64,000 nt of DNA from Branchiostoma floridae (Eukaryota > Chordata > Leptocardii > Amphioxiformes > Branchiostomatidae): positions 20,805,299-20,869,298 of the forward strand of contig NC_049993.1 of the NCBI RefSeq assembly GCF_000003815.2, written 5' to 3'. Positions 36,587 to 49,600 of this stretch are shown piece after piece; the first letter of the stretch is position 1; the number at the start of each line of letters is the position of its first letter. The notes under the pieces are model-generated. The model did no database searches, was not told where the DNA came from, and saw only the letters and a list, made by a program, of their open reading frames with translations. The position numbers and the translations under genes are program-made.

Positions 36587-39500
36587 ATGGACCCGTCCAA
36601 ATCCAAGATGGAGCCGAATCGAGAAAAAGAAAACCTTCTTGCGCTAAAAGGTGAGTTTTGTTTCTTAGAGAAGACTTAGAAGGAATCTAGATATTTCCAA
36701 CATTTATGACACACAGTGTAGATGTATTAAAATTCGAAACAGCTGTCAACAATGGGGTCTTCAAAGAGAAAATTAGCCAAATGAAGATGATCTGTAACAC
36801 CCCCCTCCCACTTCCCATGCCCAGCCACTTGTTTCTGTGTGATGTTGAAATATAATTTGGGTGATTTAGAATTCCACATGAAGTTCAGACATAGCCAATG
36901 TTTGAAATGGGAAATTGTCTTTTAAAGAACTAAGATGTATCATGTGCTGTATACAGGTATTTGACTCGATTGGTGTAATCACAAATCTTTTGCGACATTT
37001 TCGCTGTAAGGTGTCCACGGCAAATTCGTGACAGCCACCACAGATATACGTTTCCCATGTGTGGCTACTGTACTACACAGTTGTGTCATCACGAATTCTG
37101 TGAAAACCTGACCTTCTAGTAGGTATGACATGATATGGTATGATAATGATATGAATGTTTAAGCGATGCGTCTGAACCAGCCGAACTTCCTTGAGAAATG
37201 TGTTGTAGGAATAGTGTAATTAATGATATATGATATGATATGATATGATATAATGATATGTGTTATCTATATTTCAGTGATGCGGCTGACCCGGCCGACC
37301 TTCCTCCATGTGACCCCCATCACCTGTGATGACAGAGACTTACCAGGTACGGGAGACTCATAGCTGTCACTCACAACTTGTATACTCATCTACTAAACTC
37401 TGTAAACTACAGAATCAAACCTGTAACTTACGTGTAATGAACAATCTGTCTAATGAGTAACTTCCCTGAGTTGGTGTACAGCAAAAGTATGTGTAAGGCT
37501 ACAGCAGGATACTCACATTAATGTCATACCTGGGCCGCGGTGTTCCGGACTGGGTGATAAAAAGCCGTACCACACAGGCTTCGAAGTTTTATCACACAGG
37601 CTTCTGTCCATCGAATAATCTGAACATACTCTGCGCACGCCAATGCGGCGTGGTCGAAAATTTGAATACCTGATTCGGACGTTGGAACATTGCTGTTGTA
37701 ATGATGTTTGTTCAAGGGCACCAAATTTTCTCCACTTCTGGTGCATTTCGCATCAAAACATGCGTTTTTTCAAGTGGGTGTGACATAAATAAAATACATC
37801 CCTCCCGCGGGTTGGATCACTCTCCAGCCTTTGGGCGATCCGACCCGCGGGAGGGCTGGGACCGAGGGTGATACGGAATACACCGTGTTGTATTCTATAT
37901 GTATATGACATTGTGTATTTGTTGACTTGTTTTTCCCCCTGCAGGCTCGACATTTTCCCAGGTAGTTCGGTCAGACATGGCGAGTTCAGCAGGCCTGGAG
38001 GAGTTTGCTATGGGGGAACTGCTGACACTGCCACAGAACTTTGGGTGGGTATGGATAGTAATATATGTCTGTATACTACTAGTTCTGCTACATAGGTAGT
38101 GTGGTAGTGTGGATAGGTAGTGTTAGCAAGTTTGCTATGGGGGAACTGCTGACACTGCCGCAGAACTTTGGGTAGGTACAGATAGTGGTTAACTGAAGGG
38201 ACTACCCTAAAGATCAATAAATAAATAAATAAATCTGTCTGTATACTATAGCTATATAGGTACATGTACATCATACTACATGTGTACTGTTAGCAAGTTT
38301 GCTATGGGGGAACTGCTCACACTGCCACAGAACTTTGGGTGGGTACGGATAGGGCTTATATCTGTCTGTATACTACATGTATGGACAGGTAGTGTTAGCA
38401 AGTTTGCTCACACTGCCTCAGAACTTTGGGTGGGTACGGATACTCACATAGCTGTTGGTATGGTATACATGTAGCTAGTGTTTGCAGCATAATCCAGTGG
38501 CTTACTCATGACTAGCGTTGTATGTATATATGTGTATGTGGTATACTACAAGTTACAGTGGGACCGCGTGGCACGATCGGGAGCGTGTTGGTCTCAGGCC
38601 CGAGAGGTCCCGGGTTCAAATCCGCTTGCCGTGTCACCGGTCTTGTGCCCTTGGGAAAGGCACTTTACACGACTTTCCTCACCTAACTCAGGTGTAAATG
38701 AGTACATAGCTGCGGCTAGTGGCAGTGACAGGCCTTTGTGGTGGTGAAAGGCCATAGGGGCATGTTCGGGCATGACGCACCCGCCATGACACATGAGTCA
38801 GGGGTAGGAGGAACCCCTTGCATCCTTGGTCGGAAGTCCTCCTAGGAGACGGAAACTCCAAACAACAAACCTGCATCTGCTGGGGCCGTCTTACACGTTG
38901 CATACAGTTGCCCCTGTAGGACTAGTGTGCCAGTGGACGAGAGGGTGGAGAAGGACGTGCACACCCCTCCTTCACCTTAAAAAACCCAAGTGCAGGCCAG
39001 GCAGACGGGTCGCCTTAAACCCGTCTGCCTACCATTGTCTTCCGAGACAGACGGATGCCAAAACATACTACAAGTATATAGCCATCATATCTGTCCTTCT
39101 GGCTAGCCTTAAGAGTTTAATCTGGGTGAACTGCTCACACTGCCTCAGAACTTTGGCTGGGTATACGTATGGGTATTGTTACATGTTATACTGTATATCT
39201 GTACTCTAATCATTGATATCTGTCAGTATATCTCTCTTTGGTAAATGGTAGAACACGCCAGCTTATTGCTGCATTACAACCTTTGCAATGGCAGAAATGC
39301 TAACTATGGTACAGAACATTGGGTGGGCACAGAGGACAGGAGAAACAAATTATAACTTGCCTTATACTTATATAATCTATATGAAAAGTTTGAGGCCATC
39401 TGTATAATGCACATTTTTGTTGTTTGTGTTGATATGAATTATGAATTGTGTACATATGAATTATGAACAGATGAACTGTATGAGCTGAAGAACAGATACC

Positions 39501-42500
39501 TGATAATTATTTCTTTGTGAAATATCTGACTAACGTTAAACCTGATATGATGTATGATGTCATCTTCAGGAACATCTTCCTGGGCGAGACCTTCTCATGT
39601 TACGTCTGCGTTCACAACGACAGCACCCAGCTAGTCAAGGACATCATGGTCAAGGTCAGGCAACATTCTAAATGGCTGTACCTTATGGCTCTACATTGTA
39701 GTTCCACCATAGTCGTAACAGGTGTGGGTTTTAGTTTTAGTCAGTTCCTTTTTGCTACCAGCTCTATATTACTCTGGAAGAGGAATCTTTTCGAAACAAA
39801 TTATCAAAACCTTCACCTGGTCGAGCACCAAGGGATGATCTTCTTTCTTTCTTTCAATATTGTGTGATTGAATAGACAGCTTTGTCAGAGTTTATGTAGG
39901 CCCCACAGGGCCAAGATTGGCTCAGTACTCTACTCTAGGATGATGTTTAATAGACAAATTGCATGAGCACAATAATATAGTTACAGGTCTAAGCTTAAGG
40001 TACCAATATAGACCACATGATATAGTCAACATAGTTTTTTTAGATAATGTTGATTCAAAGTTGAATCCACGTGACCTGATTGTGGCTTCTTGCTTGTTCC
40101 CACAGGCTGACCTTCAGACATCGTCCCAAAGACTGACCTTGTCAGGGGGCAGCAGCCCACCAATCCCGGAGCTCGGGCCGGAGGGCAGCATTGATGAGGT
40201 CATACATCATGAGGTCAAGGAGCTCGGAACACACATGTAAGGGGGTGTCTCAAAACTTACATACAGTTCTGCTAAAGAAAAGTTTTCAAGATCTTTGTAC
40301 ATACAAGAAGGGGGCGTCTCAGAACTTCATTACCTGCTCTGTCAAAGAAATTGTTTTCTTTGTACATGCACATGCTAACAAAAACTTATCTTCTTTGCAT
40401 GCAGGTAGGGGTTGTCTCAAATGTCTAAGAGGCGCATGTGTGTGTACATGTTGTGGTATGTCTTAAAAGTTAATGTAGCTATGTTAAATGAGAAACCCCT
40501 AGCCTTAATTGGGAGAATGCAGGTGTCGCAAAAGTCCATGCAGGTTTCACAAACAAAATCAATTTTGTTAAGGATGGTCTCAAATGATAAATTGAAAGGG
40601 GTAACGTTTTTTTAGCATCACTGGTACTTGTTAAATTATACAATGTTTATGTCTTCACCTGAGGATAAAGAGACTAACTAATATGAGAGAAAAAGGTACA
40701 TATAAGATTAGCAATTGAAAACAATATTTTCAATTGTTGTGTGTTGATCAGACCCACCTGTTTTGTTCCCCAGCCTGGTCTGTGCTGTCAGCTACACGAC
40801 TCAGTCTTCCGAGAAAATGTACTTCAGAAAATTCTTCAAATTCCAGGTAAAGTCTATAAGATACTCTTGTAGATATGTACTATTTTGTACAGTATCAAGT
40901 TACACATTCAATTCAATAGGAAATAATGGTAAATAGATTTTACAGTTTTTACAGTTGTTTCATAGTCTTGTCCTAATGTTATAATTAGGTTACATGCATG
41001 TACATATAATATGATATGTACAGGGATGCTGCTTTTTGTGTGATTTGTGTTGAACCACATGGATACAGATTACAGAGCTTTATGATCATTTTTATCTCTA
41101 CTCTGAAGGTATTGAAGCCTCTTGATGTGAAAACCAAGTTCTACAATGCTGAGGTTGGTGTTCATGTGTGTGTGTGTGTGTTAATTGACACGAGGTCCAG
41201 TCTTTGATTTTTCTTTTTTGACAGTGTATAGTTACATTGTTTGCTCATTTTATCATTGATTTCTTTGATTTGTTAAAACCATCAACATTTACCTTCATCC
41301 CCAAATGTTTCTCATTGATTTTCATGTCATGTACATTTGGTTTGGCATTTTTTTTGGCAGTTTTTCCAGTACTGTGTCATGTGTATATTAACCCAACAGC
41401 CATCCATGCTTGATGTTTGCTAAGTATCTAACCAACTAACTAACCAACATATCAATTTTTGTTTTTATTTTTCTGCTTCCAGGATCATGTTGTGAGTGTC
41501 CTTTTTTGGTCATGTTTATCATTAATATTTGCTGTCATTATCATGTTCTTAAGTTCTGTTTTCTATTTAAGTTTTACCACGATTGCCATTTCATATGCAA
41601 TGCTTTTCAAACCCTCTCCTTGTTTTTCACAAACATCACAAAGAAATACTTTGATATGCAGAGGGCATTGATTGAGTACATGTATTAACACAAGACTAAG
41701 GACACTTTTTCAGACTTTTTCAGTGAGAAAATGTGTATACACAACCATAAGGGTGACAGGAGTAAACTGTTGTATTTTTTTTTGCACACAAAAGCATCTT
41801 GCACTTGAGTCAAGCTGACGACCACATATAATCATGTTGTTTTCAACCCTCGCCCATGTTTGTAGTCCCCCAAACCGATTCTGTAGACTACACGTCACCA
41901 TGTCGATTTTTTAACCCCACTCTTGTTCGTTGTGCCCAGTCTGATGAGGTTTACCTGGAGGCGCAGGTGCAGAACATCACAGCAGCTCCCATGGTCATGG
42001 AGAAGGTCTCTCTGGAACCCTCAGCTTCTTACAGTGTCTCAGAACTCAACACAGAGGAGAAGTGAGTCATAACTCTAAAAATCTAAAATCATCAGATTCT
42101 AAAGTGTATTTGGTTCAGCTATATTTACAGCATGTAATACTGCCAAGGCAGCCAAAAAATTGGTTTGGGATGTCTTTTATATGCCTTTGAATTGACCTTG
42201 GTCTTGTCTAATTGCTCTTGAACTGACTTTGGTTTAATTTCAGTTTGCCCTTGAAATGACTTTGGTTGTGCCTTGATTTGTATCATGCTCTTGAAATGAC
42301 CATGGTGTTGTCTTATTACAGGGCTGATAAGATGCTTCTATATTTGGGATGTTCCTTCCATAATTGGGACATTACTTCCATATTTGGATGTCCTTTCCAT
42401 ATTTGGGATGTTCCTTTCATACATTGTATATGGGATGTCGCTTCCATATTTGGGATGTCCATCCCATGGTCCATATATTGTTAAGATTTATGTGCATTGT

Positions 42501-43631
42501 ACCATTAATATGACTGTGACTATCCCTCTATTAAAGGGCTGGAACGTCCATATTTGGGACATCAGAGTGCCTGAACCCCAAGGACATCTGGCACTTCCAT
42601 ATTTGGATGGCCCGTCCATATTTGGAGATGACTGTGATTTTCCCTCTATTACAGGGCTGGAACGTCCATATTTGGGACGTCTGTGTACCTGAACCCCAAG
42701 GACATCCAGCAGTACCTGTACTGTCTCAATCCCAGGGGGTGGGGGGGGTTAGGGGCACTTCCATATTTGGAATGTCCTACCATATTTGGGATACCCCTTC
42801 CATATTTGGATATGACCCGGATTCTCCCTCTATTACAGGGCCGGTACTTCCATATTTGGGACGTCTGTGTACCTGAACCCCAAGGACATCCAGCAGTACC
42901 TGTACTGTCTCAAACCCAAGGTGTGGCACTTCCATATTTGGATGTCCCTTCCATATTTGGATATAACTGTGACAATCCCTTTATTACAGGGCTGGAACGT
43001 CCATATTTGGGACATCTGTGTACCTGAACCCCAAGGACATCCGGCAGTACCTGTACTGTCTCAAATCCAAGGGGGGACACTTCCATATTTGGGATGTCCT
43101 TGCCATATTTGGTATGCCCCCTCCGTATTTGGATCAGCCTTCCATATTTGGAAATAGCTGTAACAATCCCTCTATTACAGGGCTGGAATGTCCATATTTG
43201 GCACGTCTGTGTACCTGAACCCCAAGGACATCCGGCAGTACCTGTACTGTCTCAAACCCAAGGCAGAGGTCGGAGCTCCGCGGGGGGTCCTGAAGGGCGT
43301 GACGAACATCGGCAAACTGGACATCATCTGGAAAACCAACATGGGGGAGAAGGGAAGGCTGCAGACCAGCCCACTGCAGAGGATGGTAGGTGGTACTCTT
43401 ACTTAGACACACTTAAACACACATACATACACACACACATTAATGCACACACATACACACACAGATGCACACACACATACACACTCACACACACACACAC
43501 TGGACATCATCTGGAAACCCAACATAGTGGAGAAGGGGAGGCTACAGACCAGTCCCTTGCAGAGGGTGGTAGGTGGTACACTTACACACATAGACATCCA
43601 CTCACATAGGAACACACACAAACACATGCAC

Positions 43632-43666
<35 letters not shown>

Positions 43667-46600
43667 AAACTGGACATCATCTGGAAAACCAACATGGGGG
43701 AGAAAGGGTGCCTACAGACCAGTCTCTTGCAGAGGATGGTAGATGAAATTGTTTCAACACATGCACACACTCATACACAATAGGTGCACACACAGGCACA
43801 CACACAAGCACGCACTCAGTTTCAATATTTACTAGGAGACTTATAGTGATCACATTGCTTTCCTTGAAGCATCTTTATTTCTTGTATAGCAGATACTGAC
43901 TCTGAGATATTTGATTTGAGAGGTTGAAGTGTTTGAAGATACATGTATTTTTTTAAATTTAGGTTTTTCTTATAATGACACATAGTTGTACGGGATGGCT
44001 AATATCTGAATCATATTCATATACCACATGGAACGCATTGCTTTTCTATCGGTTCCTTGCAGGAACAATAGATATAAGCACATTAGTGGCAAAAATTGTC
44101 CTTAATCAGGCCAATCAGGGAATGAGGCTGTTCTAACAGCTTTGATCTGGATGTTTCTACTGGTTACAGACCGGGCTAAACTAAAGGTCTTACTTTACAC
44201 AACTACACTTTACTGTCTATAATATAACATGAGAAGATTTCTACATGTATTATCTGATAATGCACAGAGCAAAGCTGACACTAGTGTTGACCTGATATCA
44301 TGGAAGCAATATTACATTCTATCGTTTCTATCAATGGATGGCTTCTGTGTTGAGGGTAAATTTGCCTCACCATATCCAAGGCTTCTTGGCAGAAGCTGAT
44401 AGCTTTCCTGTGTTCACCCAGATGGCCCCAGGCCACCCCCAGGTTCTGAAGTAATGTGACAATGTGTGAATGGTCTGTGGTCTGACCATAGATAGTCCTG
44501 AACATTTGCAGGGCCTGTTCAAGGTAGCTGATTGCTTTCCTGTGATCACCCAGGTGTTGCCAGGCTCCCCCCAGGTTGTTGAGTGAGAGGGCAATGTGAA
44601 GATGTGCTGTACTCTCACCATAGATATTCCTGTACATTTGCAGTACCTGTTCATGGTAGCTGATTGCTTTCCTATGATCACCCAGATGGCCCCAGGCTCC
44701 CCCCAGGTTGTTGAGTGATCCCGCAATGTGTGGATGGTCTGTGGTCTGACCATAGATAGTCCTGAACATTTGCAGTGCCTGTTCAAAGTAGCAGATTGCT
44801 TTTTGGCAATCACCCAGGCGGTACCAGGCTCCACCCAGGTTGTTTAGTGAGTTGGCAATGTCACGATGTTCTGTACTCTGGCCATAGATACTGATTCGCA
44901 TCTGCAGTGCCTGTTCATGGTAGCTGGCTGATTTTCTGTAATCACCCAGATTGTCCCAAGCTCCACCTAGGCTGTTGAGTGACAAGGCAATGTGAGGATG
45001 TGGTATACCATGACCATAGATACTGATTCGCATTTTTAGTGCCTGTTCATGGTAGCTGATTGCTTTTCTGTTATCACCCAGATTATACCAGGCTGCCCCC
45101 AGGTTGTTGAGTGAGTTGGCAATCTCAGGATGTGCTGTAGTCTGACCATAGATACTGATTCGCATCTGCAGTGCCTGTTCATGGTAGCCGAGTGCTTTCC
45201 TAGGATCACCCAGATCAATCCAGGCTGTCCCCAGGTTGTTGAGTGAGGTGGCAATTTTGCGATGTGCTGTAGTCTGACCATAGATAATCCTGTACATCTG
45301 CAGTGCCTGTTCATGGTAGCTGATAGCTTTATTGTAATCAGCAAGGTTTTGCCAGGACATCCCAAGGTTGTTGAGTGAGGTGGCAATGTCAGGATGTGCT
45401 GTAGTCTGACCAAAGATACTCCTGTCCGTCTGCAGTTCCTGTTCATAGTAGCTGATGGCTTTCCTGTCATGACCTAGGTCTCGCCAGACTTCTCCCAGAT
45501 TGTTGATTGACTTGGTTGCATCCATCTGCACTGCCTGTTCATAATAGCTGATTGCTTTTTGGCAGTCTCCTGCCATGTGCCAAGCATCTCCAAGATTAAT
45601 GAACAATTCCGCAGTCTTACTGTCTGAATCTCCATTTTCTTTCAAGGCCTTATAAAAGTGGCTGATAGCCAACTTATATCTACATAGCTGAAAATACATC
45701 ATTCCGCATACTTTTGATGATTTCTCATAGAGTTTCGAAGATGATGCGCTTGTTTTCTTTCCAGGTTCTTCAGACATAATTCGCTTCAAAGGGACTGACG
45801 TATAGTAATATCTGAAAAGCTGCTTTTCATTTGGCAAATAGAAGACTGGTTTCAGCGTACTTGTCACTACTTGATCATTGGTCTGTATTGATGATTCCTG
45901 TCCATACAGCATTGTTTCTATTGAGGCCAAAGCTGACAGGTTTTCCTTCTGTCCACCATTTGCAATGTAGGTTCTGAGCCTGAGTTCTGCTGAGATGCTG
46001 GTAAGCACTGTCAGGTGGTGTGCATTGTTGGGACTGATCACTTGTTGGTTTTCCATTTCTTCTATTGTCTCCCAAACTGTGGTAGGTATGATGCCTGAAG
46101 ACAGTGCCAAGCAGTCCACTGCTACAGCTGGGAAGCGATAGAGTTCTTTCTTCACATCAATCAGCCTTTCTGTGATTGTTTCATTATCGTTTTTAATATT
46201 GTCCCTCAGTATCTCCTGTGCCAGTTGTTGAGCCATTTTACCTCCATCAGCTTGCAGTATCTCCCCAGTGATGGCCATGTATGTGTCAATCAAACCCTGG
46301 TCCCCTGCTATCAGGCATGGGTTTCTCAGGATAGTAGCAAGGTGATAGCCTTCCTTCAGGTACAGTGTAACATCTTGTTGTAGTATTGAAACCATGTTTT
46401 CTGGGGTGCAGATGAGTTCACTGGGTGGTTCGTTCTTTGTTTCCTGCCTGCCCAGTGGAGTCTTGCTTGCCTTTGGCATGGAGCCATCAAATGCAAACCC
46501 ACGAGGTGTAACAGAGTCATAGTACCAGTTGTCAAGTGGATCTTTGGAGTAGAAGTCATTGAGAGATTTTATTCCCAGTGCTGGCAGGATGGTTTCTCCC

Positions 46601-49600
46601 AGGTTGACCACTTTGAGATGTAGATAGTGGGTGAGGTTGTGAAAATACACAAGACATTCTTCACTTTCTTCTTCTACCAAGATGGCAAACTCCAGGTCTG
46701 AGTATGGAGTTACCAGTCCTGTGGCCTGTGAACCCAAACCTATCAGGGCATACTTACAGGGAGAGGTACCCATCAACCCAATACACTCTTTTACAAGCTG
46801 GCTGATGAACTCCTTCCTTTGTTGAGCAATGTTCTCAAACAACTGCCTGACAGCCTGAGCTCGTTTTGCCTCTATCTCTTTGACACTTTTGTCATCCTCA
46901 TCATGTACATAGGGATCCAGCTGCTGGTCAATGGTTTCCATCTCCAGCATGATCTGGTCCCGCATCTCCTTCAGCTGTTTCTTGTGGTATACTGTGTTGT
47001 CTTGGCTCGCACTGCATTGAATGCCTAAGATACATTTGAGAAACGCCTTCTCTAAATCTTCTATAGCTGTTTCTATGTTACCATTGAGGACTTGATCCTC
47101 TGACCTGGCTATTGCAGCATTGTAGAGTGCTGCTGCTTTGACAAAGTCTCCCCCGTCTCCTGTCTGCTGACCTCGCTTACTGTAGACATCCCCCAACTTA
47201 CACAGGGGCTTCACCTCTCTCTGGTACTGCTGGGCTGTGGGGTCTGGGGAGACACAGTCGTTTGCATTTACAGTGTTGCTGGTTATGCTTATATTATAGT
47301 CTGTAAATGTACACATAATTTATACTGGCTTCTGTTTATCCTGAAAGAAAGAAATTAGTCAATGTGAAGCAGACAAAGTTGTGTGATGTTTACATACTCA
47401 TACAGAGAAGAAGCCTCACAGAAATAAGATCTGTTTTTGATGACTAAGTCTTAACAAATATTCATTTTTATGAATCCATGACAACTTCACATCTGCAAGG
47501 TCCCGGCAACAGGATTGTTGTGGTTCCTATTCAGAGCTGGCACAAGTATCATCTTTTCCACAAATTTACAATTATTACAATAATATTAGTAGTAAAGGTT
47601 TATGGGGATCTGTCCAAGGAGGAAAAAGATAGGTAGGCAATGGAAAGAAGGGAGAATGGACAGGTATGACGCTAATAAGTGAAACATTTAAAAGAACAGA
47701 TCTTCTGTCACAGTGGTACACTCCAACTACATTGAAATCATTGATAGATGAGATACAATGTGGATGAGATGAAAGTTCATTGTCTCCATTCACTTTGCTG
47801 CTCCTTTACTGCATGGACTTGAAACAAACACCGAATATGGTTATCATTTTCCCTAATGATTACTAATATTCTAAACTACATGTACATGCAATGGCTGTGT
47901 AACTGTTCTAACATGTTCCATTGCAAGAAGTTTATGTCCAGTACAAATTAGTGTACCAGGTTCTGCATTTTCACTTACTTCTTACATGTACTTTCTTGAG
48001 TGCAGCTGCAAAATGCTTCTCTGCTAATTGTGATGTTAGCTGTATCAAGAAAATAATCTACATGTCAGCATCACTTAGCCTTTGCTGCCCAACTTACTTG
48101 GGAAATACACTATAGACTCAGGGCTCGAAATACCACACCATATGCAGATAAGTGCAGGTAAAATTGGAGCTGTGCAGGTATTTCTGGTGTCTACCTGCAC
48201 CTAACCTGCACTGGTCCATGTACTGAATTTTATACATAATGTCCTATCATCTAGGTGTGTATGGATTGTTATTAGCTGCATTGACTGTTACCACCTATAG
48301 AGTATAAAAGACAAAATAGCAATGGTTCCTGAACAATTTTAGTATGATCCATACTTCCTGAATTCAAATTCTGGTACAGGTAGTTTTCGATGTTTCTTGC
48401 ACCAGTGCAGGTATGCAGAAAAAAGTATTTCGAGCCCTGAGACTAGATAAAGACAAATGCAAGTGTACAAATTTATTGACATAGTGCACTGCTCATTTCA
48501 TTCAGGATACATCATGCACATTTTGGTATTTGGGAGGAAGCATGATATATTACTTTCAGCTCTGCTGCATTGGAGAAGTTACAAATCATGCCATAAAACA
48601 GTTTTTTTAAATCATCGTCAATATAATAACTGGAGGTTCTTAAAAGAGCCTCTTGAAGTGTGTATCTGACAATTAGATATACATCACAATGTCATTTTAC
48701 ATTTTCTCAACTTGCTGCATATGTGAAAGGAAATATGCACATGCTTGCTTCTTTTTCTTTTATTAGAGAGGGATTTATTGTCCCAATAACAATCTACCAG
48801 GAGTCACTCACCCTCATGCGATGTTGCAGAGTCAGTTCTGTCTCAGGATCCCCACATCTTGTCAGGGCCTTGTTGTACAAGGCAGATGCCTTGGAGAACT
48901 TACAGTTGCCTTTCTTGAGGTAGAAATCACCAAGCGATTTTAGAACCTCAGTCTCAAAGAACACGTCCCTATTTATAATTGCTGTTACCAATGCTTCTGT
49001 GTAAACATTCTCCACAGAGCACTGGGATTTCTGAATGTCTTTGTCCAATTTGTCACAGATTTCTGCCACCCGTAAGACATTATTAGCAACTTGCATGTTG
49101 TTTGACAACTGGTACTGTGGACTGTACCCCTGCAGCAGTTGTCTGGACAGTTTCTCCATGTAGCCGATACGATGTTCCAGTGTTTGTCCCATGTCTGGAT
49201 CTGTGCAGCGCAGTAGAGCGGCAGCATACAGGGCAGCAGCCTTGTCAAACTCTGCTGAATCTTTACTGAGCTTGGCTTTCTGAAGATGCAGGTCTCCAAG
49301 ACTTTTCAGGACTTCTACCTCCATGAAAGGGTCATCACCAAGAATAGCTTCTCTCAGAGCCCGTCCATACCCGACCTCTTGTCTATGGTGACTCTTGAGG
49401 CACAGCTCCAAGTTCTGTAACTTGTTTCCCAGGCTAGCCATGTTCAGGTCACCCATTTTCTTACCCTCCTTTAACAAAAGGAGAGAACATTTTGTTCATT
49501 AAAAGACAAGTGTTTGTTGACTATTAGGTGACATACTGCCCAGGTCAAGTAAGTCCCCAGGCAGACTGAAAGCCACAAAACCTCACCTTTCTTGCTAGAA

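Noticed and set aside
38553-38640. tRNA gene
   Set aside because: A- and B-box-like words are present but no cloverleaf could be drawn, and the same body occurs in several places, so it is a SINE.
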